Origin: Ancylostoma caninum
Lineage: Eukaryota; Nematoda; Chromadorea; Rhabditida; Ancylostomatidae
Assembly: GCA_037903475.1 (NCBI GenBank)
Contig: JBAJFG010000611.1
Location: 2,170,001 to 2,234,000 of the forward strand
Length of the DNA: 64,000 bases
Reading direction: 5' to 3'
Shown here one piece after another: positions 1 through 13,029 of the stretch. The stretch's first letter is position 1. Each line of letters opens with the position of its first letter. The notes under the pieces were generated by a model, which was given only the letters and a program-made list of their open reading frames with translations, made no database searches and was not told where the DNA came from. The translations under genes were made by a program, and so were the position numbers.

Positions 1-322
1 CCTTAAAGAGCCTCCTGTCCACAGAATATTGCACGAACTTCTACGTCGAGCAAAAGCGTCTTTCGGCACTCTTCTGATCATTGTGCCTTTTTGCTTAAGA
101 CGTGATATTCACCCTCCCTCCATTTCACCCTTTAGCTGAAATGTCCGAAAGAGATGTCATTCGAAATCTCGGTGAAGATAAAGATTTACTGACCCCATGG
201 AAGAAAACGAAAGTCTTTGGCGATCACTTATACTTGGCCTGATCTGAGACGTAGATTGCAGGAAGGATATCGGGAGTGGTTGTAATTCTTCCACAAAGTG
301 ACCTGGAATGTCACCCTGCTCT
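1..322. other. No gene seen
   Basis: I see no convincing coding potential, RNA gene or repeat here. The open frame on the minus strand from about 527 to 228 is mostly the translated MITE at 325-502, so it is not taken as a gene. Confidence 0.5.
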
Positions 323-324
323 TA

Positions 325-502
325 CAGTCCTTGTCGAAAAAAATAGACGGATCCGTCACTGCAGAAGCGCGGCGGGACCTAAACGATGGGTGCGGAGAGA
401 GCATGCTCCAAGTGAGAGAGTCCATTAGGTCCCACCGCCATTCTGCGGCCGCAACGATATGAAACCGCACGCGGAATCCGTCTATCGTTTCGACGAGGAC
501 TG
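325..502. mobile_element. 178-bp Tc1-type MITE, copy 1
   Basis: The element starts CAGTCCTTGTCGAAAA and ends with the inverted form TTTCGACGAGGACTG, and TA dinucleotides flank it at 323-324 and 503-504. CAGT-type ends and TA target duplication are typical of Tc1/mariner-type MITEs. It has no coding capacity. A second complete copy of exactly the same length lies at 63773-63950, and a decayed reversed copy ends at 15469. A further degenerate relative is near 26905-26970, recognised by the shared core around GCATGCTCTAAGTGAGAG. Confidence 0.85.
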
Positions 503-504
503 TA

Positions 505-3500
505 CCTTTAGCTAATGTGGTGGTCACTGCTTACTCGATAATAAGCTGCACTTACGATGGGACTAGTAAACCAAAAGAGGAGCATCTCACGGGTGGAGAC
601 TAGAACGCTCCTGGTTAATGGTGATCATAGTTCAATCATTAGCAGAGGGGATAAGCCCAACAGTGTCTTCTTCGCCACGTTTCGGGACATGAAATAACGC
701 AGCAAAAAAGCCAAAAGTAAAAAAGACCCGAAGTCGATATAACGAAGAATAAAAATCACAGGAGATATAGGGCAATGAAGTGTGCTTTAGTAATCGAGAA
801 GTCTGAAATATCCCTTCCCACATTATTAAATTTTATATATATAAACAAACATAAGTGTAGAAAAATATAAAAATATAAATGAATATATAAACGTAACATG
901 AACGACATATGTCACAAATTTCGTAATGTGGTTTTGGAAGTCACTACCCCACAGATAATCATGTGCATACGGCTCTCGTCAGTTTATGTCAGAGTTATCA
1001 TGCTGATGCGCTCATCTCATCAAGGAGACTCACGAAGATAGCGACTCAAGATGAAATCTATTAGTAATTTAGCTCGCCGAGAAACGATGGGGTGACTTTC
1101 ATTGTTTCACTATTATGCCGGAGGAAGAAGTTATTTTTTTCTTCTTTTTTACTGATCTCTAGAAGAAACAGCTTTAGTTTAGTTTGAAAAAAATTATTGA
1201 TGGAAGATCAAGTTATGTTGTCTAAAGTAGACGGGCGCCCTCTGCAGATGCGAGTTTACCGCATTAATTTACAAGTATAATGAGTATTCTCACAAGTTCT
1301 AGCAACCATATTCATTTGGAGGGCTTTCATGGCTATGTATCACGCATGGATCGTGATGGCTAACTTCACTCTGTGAGAATATTACAATCAACTGCCTCAA
1401 AATCAACAATTCATTCGGGTTTCAAGCAAAGCAATAGAGTTTGAGCAAAACAGAAACAACACTACCGACATCTGCCTCTCCTGTCAAGGCTCGAAAAGCC
1501 ACCAAAACCGCCCAAGCGATCTGTGCAAAGTGAGAAAAAGACGCCGCGCTTGAAACAACCACTCAGCAGCGGTCCTCAAGCTCGAAAAAAAGATGCTTGG
1601 TCTCGAAGACGCCAACCACTACAACTGACCAAGTTTCTTTTATGGGGGCGTGAAAACTGCTAAGGAGGAATCACGTGGTTTACATGCACATCGCGCTTCT
1701 CAAATGTATCATTCAGATGGGGCAGTTCATCTAATAGGACCCAATTGGAGGCGCCAAGTCATCTACCGCGTGATCACCTCGGGCCCGCCATTGTCGAGAG
1801 CGTCATGGCGATATTCCAACGCCTCGATCGCCAGTGTTTTTTTTTTGAGTTTACATTCTATGGAACTTATGCCTACTGATTGGATCGGGGGCCTTTTCGT
1901 CTCTATTCAATATGTACAACGAGAAAATGGTACTTTTTCCGTCTTGGTATTCCTTTTCATGACCCTGGAAATCGAGTGAATCAATGTTTTTGAACGAACT
2001 CATGGCGACGAGGTCGTACAGGTAGGTAAACCCTCTGGTTACAGCACATTCTCGTGAAATAGCAGTGGGATGGAAAATTACGATCGACAAAAATCGCCAA
2101 GACTTTGATGAATGCTCATCACCTGACGAACGGAAGCTATGCTAATTCACAATATTGACGTATGAATTCTTGTAAAAACTTGTGAGCCCCATATATGAAC
2201 CGAAAATAAACGCAAATGCTGAACTTCATAGACTGGCATGGCTGATTGCGTTTTTATAGCGCTTTGAAAATTGTACCAGATAAAAGGTTTATGGAAGAAA
2301 GGTAAATATGATGGTAAAGCGATGTGTGAGACTTAAGTGGAGTTATAAATTGTTGAGAAAAGAGAACTACAATGAAAATCTGCTGGAAACACTGAATAGA
2401 CACCCACCTCGTGAAACGTCAGGACACTGCCTCCGTAACTGAACAGTACCATGCACGAGAGCAGATAGGAATAGAATTTTACGAAACATTCTTCAATTTC
2501 ATGAAAGCGAGGAGAGCAGTAACGGGTACGACTAAAATAGAAATAGTGAAAGAAATGGAGATCTCAACAATAATTCGCTCGAATTGCAAAGTGATTTCGT
2601 GAAGGTGATTAATTCTCGAAAATGCTATGCAGATGCGCTTCATACTCATATAGAAATGTGTAAATCAGCGTGCTGCGTAGATTCACACCAACGATAAAGG
2701 ATTCCAGTAAAGGAGGAAGATATGCCGATTGGCAAAAGCAATTTTGTCATTCTTTGTGGTTGATCAAATAGGAACTTGTCAGTTCCGAACTACGCACACA
2801 CGTTCTCCCAGGCTCTAGAACAGGAAATTGGCCGTCAGAATTGAAGGGATTTGATGGTGCTGTCTGCTTGAAGCAGCTACCACCTGTGCCCGTATTCGGG
2901 AACATTTCCTGGCAAATTATTACCTACCCGATCGCTTGGATCCTAGAAGCTGTCTGGGAAAAAATGAGTATACTCCGTCCAAGCTACTTAGCTCATTTAG
3001 AGATGGTGGCAGAAGTAGCCAGATATAGCATTTTCTGCTCCAGAAATCGGTCCACTCTCGACGAGGCGGGAGCTCAGAACCTTTTCAGGAGCATTTATGA
3101 ACCCCCTACAGGTTGAATTGTTGGCAATGGCGGAGGGTTGGGAATGTGCAGATTTTTTGAGCAGCTTGTTCAAATAAATTGTCGAAATCTGACGAAAAGG
3201 GGATTAAGCTGGCTCTAGTTATGTGTCACCGGGATTTTATTCGTAGCAAAGATCAGTTCTCATTATCCTACTCTGCCTTTACACTCTGCTGCGCACTAAC
3301 CTTGTAGAATCGATGGTACTTCCGCAAATGTCACCGTCGCCAACCGTCGCTTTTTCGAAATGTATCATTATATAGCTCCAACTAAAATCTTTTCCAATAT
3401 ACATCCGGGCCGCTAAAGCTATAGAATACGCCTTCAAAATGTTAGAAACAGGCTCCCTGCGGCAACAGTTGTTAACTACACATTTGGTGCACTCCAGACA

Positions 3501-4216
3501 TCGGAGGGTGAAGATAATTTAGGTAGCCGGCCGCGGAAAATAAGAAAGCTTTGATATTTATTTCTCAGTTCATTTCGCTTCCCATTGTACCGTTCTACAT
3601 CATTTGATTCGGGAAGGTGGGATGAATAAGAAAGAACCTGCAGTCAACTGTCACAGTACGTTCGTAAAGCTCCTTCAAGTCACAATGCTTGCAGCTGAGC
3701 ACTGGGAAATGAGTCGCCGAGATAATTGTTACCGAGAGACCTTTGTTTCTATAGGTGTTTCCCGCCACTCTCTTTCCCTTCTCGCCAATCTTTTCGCAGT
3801 TGTTCAGGAACTTTCTATCCAAAACATGTATGAAGGCTAGGAAATTATCTTTTTATATCAAATTTTCCTCCGCATTTCGTCACGGTTATGGCCCAAAAAA
3901 ATCGTCATTGACTAAGAGTATGTTCGGCTGCTCCTCCTTTGAGAACTCATAAAACACGGTAACGAATGCGATGCGGCGAGAAATATACGTCATATGATAG
4001 GCCCCTCTACTGGCACTTACTGCACTGTAAATTGTTCCCACGTGTTTGAAGACGGCGATCACGGCCTGAGATAAACTAGGATTTGGTCGAACGGTCAAGA
4101 TGGTTGGAGAGCGCCTCCTGGAGCTGTTTGGAGAGAGTCCGCAGCGTGATGTCTGTGAGCTAGTGAAGGAACTTCAATGCTATCATGATACAATAGCTGT
4201 TCATCTACATCGCTTC
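505..4216. other. Non-coding stretch, no gene recognised
   Basis: Short open frames are scattered here, but none has a recognisable domain, a convincing splice pattern or a partner frame. A lysine- and proline-rich open stretch around 1450-1640 (+) has no stop but no identifiable homology; it could be a decayed retroelement ORF. I see no RNA gene. Confidence 0.4.
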
Positions 4217-4317
4217 AGAGAGACAAGGGAATACGACTCATGTATTCTTCTTGATCTGAGCTGCCACTGCTTCAAGTACTGAGAGATGTATGCCTAAACT
4301 TTCTGAATTTTCTAAAC
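4217..4317 (+). repeat. 101-bp direct repeat, copy 1
   Basis: This segment is repeated at 4703-4803, 486 bp downstream and in the same orientation. I count one difference (CCACTGC against CCACAGC). The near identity points to a recent local duplication, or to the ends of a recently inserted or deleted element. The 385 bp between the copies has no coding signal that I recognise. Confidence 0.85.
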
Positions 4318-4702
4318 ACTTCCGCTTCTCTCGAAAACTTGGTTTATAGTGGCGAGAAGTGGTCTTCCTAGGTAATTTACATGAGAAAGAAGGCTTGGTT
4401 GCGGGTAAGCTGGGATTCTGGATACAAAACGAGAACTCTAACCACAGAAGGCAATGCTCAGTGTTTGGTGGAATTAAGGCGGAACCACTCACTCGCAGCT
4501 GCTGTCAATAAACCATATTGCTAGCACCAGAGTTCCTGTCAACAATGATGCTATCGTGTAAATATTGGTTGTTTTGAAAAAGAACAATAAGTTTGAAAGG
4601 ACAGCTCAAAAATGGCGGAAAACTTTTCCGACCACCTGATAGATATGCAAAATGAAGGAAACCCAACCTATTGGTTGAAATTCCACAGCAATGTTTAGAG
4701 AG

Positions 4703-4803
4703 AGAGAGACAAGGGAATACGACTCATGTATTCTTCTTGATCTGAGCTGCCACAGCTTCAAGTACTGAGAGATGTATGCCTAAACTTTCTGAATTTTCTA
4801 AAC
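4703..4803 (+). repeat. 101-bp direct repeat, copy 2
   Basis: Second copy of the repeat at 4217-4317. It is preceded by a short AG-run (about 4697-4709), which is longer than in copy 1. A Tc1-type deletion derivative begins 117 bp further downstream. Confidence 0.85.
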
Positions 4804-4919
4804 TGCATTAATATTAATACTATATGATTATTGCATTGATTTCCAACATTGTTTTCAAGCCCACTGAGAACCAAATGGCCCAACGATGCTGGAGGATGCA
4901 CCTCACTGTGGGTGAGATA

Positions 4920-5451
4920 CAGTACCGTCCAAAATTATATAGCCTTTTGGATTTTCCTCCATAAATTTTGGTGGAGTGAAGCTTTGCATGAAAAGAAACA
5001 AAAGCAATTTTTTGTGAGATGGACTTCTGGGTGCACTGTGACCGAATTAGCATCGTAAGCTCGGAAGAGTTAGCAGATTTGGTAGAAATTCTTACATTGG
5101 TTTACTGCTGAAATGAACTCAAATTTGCTTGATCAGTGACCTGAAAGCACACGTTTTCATCCAAATATGAGTCGAATCTATTACAAGAAGTTCAGTCCTT
5201 TTTGAAATACTGCCCATAAAAGCCCTTTTGTGATCTTTTGTAAATGCTGCAAAATCACAGATCTTGACTTTGTGAATAAAAATTTTGTCTAAAGAAACTA
5301 GTTGACAAAACGGTACATTGTCATTCCCTTTCTTTTACTTGTGAGTGTCTACAACACCCATAAAAATATGAGCTTTGAAGCTTCACTCTAAATGAAGTTA
5401 TGAGGCGAATGGAGGAGACTCCAAAAGGCTATATAATTTTGGCCGGTACTG
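4920..5451. mobile_element. Tc1-type non-autonomous element, 532 bp
   Basis: The left end reads CAGTACCGTCCAAAATTATA and the right end is its inverse with one change (GTCC against GGCC). TA flanks both sides at 4918-4919 and 5452-5453. The good inverted repeat covers about 33 bp through the AGCCTTTTGG motif, and weaker similarity runs on for another 40-50 bp. The interior has short open frames but no transposase motifs, so this is a deletion derivative or MITE that would need a transposase supplied elsewhere. Confidence 0.85.
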
Positions 5452-5948
5452 TACCTAGCGAACTCGACTATCTTCAGATCGCGAATATAACCTGCTGTGG
5501 ACGTAGAAAGAGCATAGGTCAGAATTTTTGGAGATCTTATTCCGAAAAGTAAAACTATACCGTCCGATGAATCCAGTTCCATCCTTGGAAGCAATTCAAA
5601 AATGAGAAAAGTCCTCAGAAAGAAAATCTTGAGCCTAGGAAATAACTCATGAGAAATTCCTAATTTTGCACACTTCATACTTGACTTTAGGCGGCACGTC
5701 TAGTTAACAGCTCCAACGCTACTCATGGTGCTGAAACTGTAGTCTTTCATTCTAGTAAACGCATTAACACAAGAGCCATTCTTGGCAACTTCCCAATGTA
5801 GCGTATCTGTGTCCCCTAGGAGATCCAAGTCATTCCAGTATAGGCGGTCATCCAATGACTATCATGATTATTTTTCGTAGGCTTCACGGATGCGTCATAT
5901 AATTGTACAAACCACGTTTGGAAAGATTTGTTCCCCGAGGCTTCATTC

Positions 5949-6110
5949 TTAGCGCAAAACTTTCGGCCTTCCTAGCTTTTTTGTCTTCTTCCTTCTGTTT
6001 CTCGATCGTTCTTCCATCAGCGCTAATTCTCGCGCAAGTTGTCGCGCTGCTGCGGGTGGGTCGCCTTTAACGCAAGTGTTCAACCGGTCTTCTACATCTT
6101 GTGATGTCAC
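5949..6110 (-). CDS. Possible terminal exon of an unidentified gene
   Basis: This minus-strand stretch is open for 53 codons and ends in TAA at 5949-5951. It is immediately preceded by a TTTCCAG acceptor, so it could be a phase-0 last exon. The peptide is charged and looks helical, with an alanine/arginine-rich middle (ARQLARELALMEERSR) and a lysine-rich tail (RKKTKKLGRPK). I recognise no family, and I found no upstream exons that clearly join it. The open frame at 6216-6422 (-) is separated by stops. A chance frame or an old retroelement remnant is equally possible. Confidence 0.25.
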   Translation of the reverse strand: MTSQDVEDRLNTCVKGDPPAAARQLARELALMEERSRNRRKKTKKLGRPKVLR

Positions 6111-6422
6111 CTGGAAACTAACGATCCTAGTTCCACGGGCAGCAAATGTGTCTCAATTTTTTCCAAAAGAACAATTCGGCCGTGCGCTCAGCTGCATCCC
6201 TTTTCGGTCGATATGTCAAGGGACTCGATCGACAGTTAGGATAAACCTGCTCTCATAAAAAATTAGCTTGTTTCTATCCTTCCACATCGCCCAAATCTCA
6301 CCAAAAATTGGTGACCACAGTCGGCAGTGGGAATCTGTCCAGATCGAATATATACTGAATGCTAGACGAATATCCAAATACATCGAGGGAGAACTATCAA
6401 GAATGAGCACTGGATCTGCCAA

Positions 6423-9400
6423 GCTTCCTAGGCACTACAGCCTATATAATCATACGTATGTAATCCAGAGCAAAACTAGCGAAGTACCGACTATATATGT
6501 GGAATGGAGAGCAGGTAACGTAGTAGCAAGTGGTACACATGGTAAGTGGTTCACTCCCCATCCCTCGGCTAACCTAGCCATCTATCCCTCTGGAGTCAGT
6601 AAATTGGTACCGGAGAAGTCTGAAGGATGAATCGCTGAAGCGATACTTTGGGTGTATTCTCTTGCAGTCGTAGAGGCAACATTCTTGGATTACATTCTTG
6701 GATCTCTCCACACTTCGAAGATAAGGTCGGATTCATGACGTACGTATCTCAAAAAGTGATTTATTAATGCTGACCATTCAATTCCCTACTTCATAGGCGT
6801 AGGTGATTTATTTAGGCATATGCATGAATGCAGCGACAAAGACACAAAAACACTATAGATAAGCTAGGATGTGAAGGAATCCGGCCAGAACAAAGGAAGG
6901 TTATCAACATCAACCTCTGTTCGAAAAAAAGTGAAAAGAAACAGAGCATGTGTGGTATAAAAAAGCAATGATTGCATGATCTGACGTGGAAAACCTGCAG
7001 AAAAGATGGAACATCAGTCCTAAACAAAAACTGGGAAGAAAACACTAATCTGCCCTTCCTTTTGCTATGTGCTATTCAAGCAGCACTTATAATTTTGCCA
7101 CTCTTTCAAATTCCAACTAGTTTTGCAATGTTTCCTTTGAAAGAGCAAGGAGAAATTTCGAAGATTTCAATGGCGTACAGCAAAAAAAAAGAACATTCTC
7201 CGTAGAATTTTACAAGTGTTTTGGGAAGAAACCTACAGAATATTCGAGAGAAAAAAATTGCCGCACCTAGCTATGTACTTGGTTTATTAAGCAAGAAATT
7301 CAAGAGAGTGAAAGAGTATGATTGTGTGGGAGGAAGTGGAATGAGATTACAAGCAATAATTTCTTAGTTGGATACGCTCTATGCATTGAGAACAATGGAG
7401 GGGTTTGAGGCTTGGGAAGCACTCTTTAGACACCTAAAAAGACACCAATGCATTCAGAAAGCGCAGAAGCGTCAAAGAAGAACGCTTGAACGCCGACCAC
7501 TTCACCTCAAAAGCGGGAAGCGGCGTGGGCTAAGCCAATGATGAGATTGCATGGTAAGGCAATGAAAAATCAAAATGGCGAATATGAGCAAAAGTTTGGG
7601 AACGACTATGAACTTGCAATGAGTCGGCGAAAACTAGATATGCGACAGGATCTGCGACACACAGAGATCGCACAGGTGGTCACATATCACGAGAAATCGG
7701 GAGCAGCAAGACAGCTAGGATCGCAGGAGAAATGGGTCGATGCTGGAAAAGAGAAACACACACACGCACACACAGTCATTCGGAAGTAATGATCGAAATC
7801 GCCACTATCCAGACGAACCAAATTGACGCCGCTGCTGCAGCTCGTCCGTTCGGTCAAGTGCCCGGCGTTGTCCACCAATCTAGCGTCAACATCTGCGACC
7901 ACCGTAAAAAGCGTGGTAACACGCGTGCGAGTTTCGGCTTCAGTGTACGCCTCCAGATTATCTTGACACCTTCGCTGAAATCCGGATGTTGATTAGCACC
8001 TCCGACAGCTCCAGTTAACTGACAGACCATTGGTCCGTTTCTGTTAGCCACTGGCACGTCTTTACTTTGTCGTGGACTACTCTTTTTCCTAAGATGCAGA
8101 TAAATTAATAGTGGACCTATTCTATTATAAAAATCACCAGATCTTCACCAGCATTTCTTCCATGAAATCGTGAATTTCAGAAGTTAGAGTACTTCTGAAC
8201 TTGATTAAGAAGGAGAATTTTTTTCATGAAGACTCTTTCACTGTTACCAAGGCGCATTGTGAGTATCGTTGTTGTTCAAATATGGGGGCTCATTCTCTTA
8301 ATTTAAACTTAAGAGCTCTTTGGAGCTTTTGGTTCACTCGTTTCCAACCTTGTATTCCTTTCATTTTCTTAAATTCTCGGTAGCAAATTGAGGATAAATT
8401 TGCTCGAACAAGGATGTATGCAATAAAACGTCATTCTTGTGTGTCCACAAATTCTGTAAAAAAGGAATTAGCTTAAGAATCGTTCCGGTGCTGTATGAAA
8501 TATGTATTGTGTCTTCGCAATTTACTTCAAATTCTTTGTTCGACATGTGTTGCAGAGAGAATTCAAAATGTCTTCTACAACTACACTACAGGCCATATAT
8601 ATGTAAGCAGAATGTGCGCAAATATATCATTCTCTGGAAAGTGATCTAGATGCTCAATTTGTTCATTTGATTCCCTCCTCAGATTTTCCGCAAGCTAACT
8701 TAGTGCAATGTCTAAACAATGAGAAAAGTTTGCTTGTTTGAAAATTGGCTGTCTGAAAATCCATAGAAATACATATTTGCGTGTATGTAGGCCTTGAGTA
8801 CGACGTGCAAAAGAGTGCGCGTTTCAATCGTCTCAAGAAAAACCGTATAAATAGCTTACGAAATGTCCACAATATCCTGAGGCGTAAACTGATGAAGTAC
8901 GTATGCTGCGGATGAATGTCCAGGCACCGAAAGGTACAGAGGGTGATTAGGTGCACAACTTTATGCTGCAGAAAAGAGGATTTGATGATGTTGTTTAAGT
9001 TCTTTACAATAAGGCTAACTACGTATAAATCCGATAGATTTTCGGTATTTCGCTGAACAGGGCCTAAAGAATAAATTGCATGCTTTATGACTTAGGGGAA
9101 CATTACTTTACTGGTCTTAACTCGCTACACAGTGTAATAGGATAGTTCAATTCGTTTTTAAGCAAAAGTGAGCAGTTGATGAGTCTGACTGCGTGCCCCC
9201 TCCGTAAACATTGTCGCATGAAAACTCTATAACATCTGCTCTTTCATTTATCTTTCACTTTCTATTGATTTGCTCGACTTGTAGTTAAATTGCTGCTACG
9301 GCAGTCCCCATATACGGTGGTACTTACATAAGTGATATCGGCTCACGCTTTCGAATACAATGAGTCATGTAAATTTTAAAGAAAAATCAACTTCTTCGTC

Positions 9401-12390
9401 GTAAATACAAAACACATTTGCAGTCTCCAAAAAAAATTGTTCTGTGGAGGTCGGGAAAACTGAAAGTGCGATTGGAAGAAATGCAGTCTTATAGAACATT
9501 TTCCGCCACAAATCGCTGTTGTTCGCCTAGAACGAAGTGTCGTCTTTTTTTTAGAGCAATACGGTTAATGAATCTTGGAAATCCTCGCAATTGGAGCTAG
9601 CACCACGGATATTTTCCACACAAGACTCAGTGAGCATGCGCATACATATGGTCTTTCGGCGAGTAAGTCCACTCTTTAAACGTGATATAAAGGAGGGGCA
9701 AAAATCCAGGGGTTAGCGCCTAACAAATCCCATTGTGGCCTTGGGAAAGTTCTCTCGTGTTGGACAAAACTATGCCAAGGACGCTTGCTGATTGCAGGAT
9801 TTCTTTTTTAAATTCCTCTTTTTCACGTTTTTTGTTATCATTTCTTTAAATAGTTTATTTTATTTCCCTTATGAAAGTTAAAAGTTATTTGGAAAATTAG
9901 CAATATAATTGGATCCGAATAGAACTATCACCCAATAAAGTGGAACATCAACTTTCACTATTGTAATTATTTTTTTAGAATTCTTATATCTTTTTCCTCA
10001 AAATTATGTTTACTACAAATTAAACGAAGTGTGTGGGTAAACTATTCATATTTCAAAATCACACAGCCTTGGTATTTGATGGTTGTGAGTAATCGCATTT
10101 GAGCTAGGGTGATAGCTCCTCAGCAACGACAGCTGTCACTTCAGTACATTTCGGATATCCACGAGAAACTGTTGGTTCGGAGCCTTTTACTAAAGAAAGG
10201 TTCAGTGCAGACCTAGTGACTGTTTGGAGGCATTAGAGCATCTCCTTGGGTATTAAAAATCAATCTTGAAAGCTGCAAAAGAATCTTTCGCTTTGTTGAA
10301 CGGCATAGTGAGAAAGCTCAAATACCTCGTTCTCTGGATATTTTACCTTTCACTAGAAAAATGACAAAAAAGTTCAGTCTTAGCAAGTTTCCTTTTCAAC
10401 TGACTGGGGAGGGTGGACAAGGTTCTAGGTTCTCAAATCGCCTACGACGGCGATGAATCTCAATTTCCTTCTGTAGCATCAACCTCAGGGTAAATTTTTT
10501 ATATGATGCGTTTACAGGTAAAAAAGAACCAATTTGATGTAACATAATTATGGAACGCGATCCCATTCTTATCACACCGCCTTCCCGTCACATTGTGTCA
10601 GTTGTGATCCTACAAGAGAAATCTCAATCGAAAGGGAAGTTAGATAAAAGGGTATGAGAACTGGAAAACTGCCGACCTCGAGAACCCCATCCAGATTCTT
10701 AATCGCGAGCCCTTGTTCGTAAATAATGAGGTGGCGACTTTCCTTAAGATTGATGTCTAGGCAGTACAATAGTATTAGATTGTATCATAACATAAGTTTC
10801 CGCTATTTTGAAATTCTTGATGAAAAATTCTCGAAACATGTCCCAAAATTCCACCGATCAGTGTCCGCAAATGGTTGATGCTTGTAGCCACAACAGTAGA
10901 AGAAATCCCACTTCAATTCGCTCCAACCCCAGAGAGAGAAACGGCATAATCAAAATTTTGGGTTACCAAGTTTGGTGCCTGTGCCTAAGACAGCCCGACA
11001 AGAAAGTGGGGAGTGAAAGTACTAGGAAGAATAAGAATGGCGTTGAGATTACTGCACCCAAATTCTGTTGGTCTCATGCAACGTTATGGTAAAATTATTA
11101 TTCGTGCAAGTGCAGTTACCGAATTTGCATTCTTGAAGGGTTCACTCCAAAGTTAAATACATCTCCAAAATAAGACGCAAAAATCAGCCTTACATTCCAG
11201 AATGTTCGCGGAATCATGCGCTTTAAAATAGTACCAAGACATGCGCGAAATCTAACAAGCATTCACTTTTCAGAAGCTTTTGAAAATACCTATGCGAAAA
11301 CAGCAGAAATTTATGTTACAGCTTAATAGACCTCCCGTTGTTCTGACACTCTCGAAGACTGAGATGAACACCGGTTTGGACAACTCAATGAAGTACAAAC
11401 ATGCGTCCGAGTTCCGTGGGAACTATGATATTCTAATTCTGCTTGGTTATTAGAGCTCATCCGTGTTCTGGCTCACTTAAGCACTAAGGTGCCGAAAAGC
11501 AGTTGTTCCGTACAACTAGCATCTTTCGCGCTCCTCGTCCAATTTGCGACGAAATTTGGGGAATTGCATTGTGCGCGACCATGCGATTAGCTGAAATCTT
11601 TCGCCAGGAAAGAGTTCTTAGGTGCAAAACAGGGCAGTTGAAGTCAGTTAAACAGATGAAGGCAATCACAGGTAGCGCAAATGCAAGCCTCAGAAGAACT
11701 ACGAGATCAAAAGGAAATGTATGGAAAAGATAGGCGACGATGGATCTAGAGCTATGGGCTGTATCCACGAGAGTCCCCCGGGTCTCCCTGGGGACCTCCT
11801 TGCTCCCTTTTATTTTTGCGCGATAAAAATGAACTCGAAACGGCTTTCGTTTACCTTTTCCGATGAGTTCTTTCAGCCGTACCCGCGGCAGAGATCGGTG
11901 CTCTTGAAATGAACTTCTTATAATTAGGCTTACCGCACGTGGTTTGACTCCTCGTAACTTCATATCCACGAAAGTCTCTTCTTCATTTTTACTCCCGCGA
12001 CGTCAGAGGATCATAATAACTGCCCGTGGCCTACCTGGCAGGGACCCGCTCCCCGCTGCTGGTTTTTTCAATTATAAGTACAGTTTGCAAGTCTTATTAG
12101 ATGTTATCTGGATGGATCAATGTTCTGTAGAAGTAGATTGACTTGATTTTGATAGACAACCACTGTTGGAACCATTTTGTAACACTTGTTCTTCAACAGC
12201 TCAAATTTGGTGCCTTCAAACGGCGTTACTGATCGAATCAGCTTGTTGCTTCTCAGAACATCTCTACATGCAGTGCAAAATATAATAGAAACAGTTACGG
12301 AGCTAGAGTGAAATGTTTTCATAGTTTTGCTAGGGAAGGATTTGCATTTTGCTGGCGCTAGATTCCTAGAACCCATAGAATTATCCACAT
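6423..12390. other. Long stretch without a recognised gene
   Basis: No domain, transposase motif, tRNA or terminal-repeat pair was found in this 6-kb stretch. The minus-strand frame at 7790-7980 is open and has coding-like composition (an alanine/threonine-rich peptide), but it lacks clear splice sites and homology. The 161-codon minus-strand frame at 11484-11969 is low in recognisable features and was not accepted. AT-rich runs around 9790-10020 look like ordinary intergenic sequence. Confidence 0.4.
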
Positions 12391-12394
12391 CCTA

Positions 12395-12445
12395 TTAGGT
12401 TGATGCAAAAGAAATGGCGCTTTTTTGACTCTACATGCTTTCACA
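12395..12445 (+). mobile_element. Solo mariner terminal repeat
   Basis: The sequence TTAGGTTGATGCAAAAG directly follows a TA and closely matches the left end of the full-length mariner at 28156 (TTAGGTTGGTGCAAAAA). I found no matching right end, so only about 50 bp of the 5' end survives. It is followed within 5-10 bp by an AT-rich segment (TCTCTATATATAATAATG) that may be the start of another element. Confidence 0.6.
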
Positions 12446-13029
12446 ACTTTAATCTCTATATATAATAATGTGTATGTTTCTCAAATAGAAATCGCGTAGG
12501 ATTAATCGATCGGGACCTAACTTCGCGCACGTATATCCTATGGGGAGGCGAAGGTTTCAGGCTGCTTGCCACCCGACATTATCGGTTGGTTTATCGATTA
12601 TATCGATCTTATCGATTTTTCGCTATTTTTGCCTACTGGTTAAGGCAAACGTGTCTCCTGGGAATTCCGAAAAGCTGAACGTGAACATGACAAGCATTTC
12701 AGAAGAATTTGCCGCTCAAACAACTTTGCCTTATTTTTCAGGGAGCGGGCGAGGTGGAGGAGGGTCGTCTAAGCTCATCACCAAATGGTGAACACCTTGA
12801 AGGGGATTCTTTCGGTCCAACAAATGTTGTCTCCAGCTTTGAAGCAAATTTTGGTCAAGATTTGAGGCACAGAAAATGCGCGTTTGGAGCGTTTCCCCAG
12901 CAGAAGACCAGTGACAATTTGGAACTGATAAAAACAATAGATACTGTTGAGGTGCTCTCTCCAGAAAGCAGCTTGGAGAGAATCATCCAGCAAGAATCCT
13001 AGAAATAACGAAAGAAATGCTTTAAAAAA

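Noticed and set aside
228..527. 99-codon minus-strand frame similar to one at 63715-63975
   Set aside because: The shared peptide is the translation of the 178-bp MITE copies; similarity comes from the repeat, not from a gene.
6216..6422. Minus-strand frame with a WTDSHCRLW stretch, considered as an RNase H of a BEL/Pao element
   Set aside because: Only one short block resembles the family, without the flanking catalytic pattern.
11484..11969. 161-codon minus-strand frame
   Set aside because: No domain, no splice context and arginine-rich composition from a moderately GC-rich strand; likely chance.
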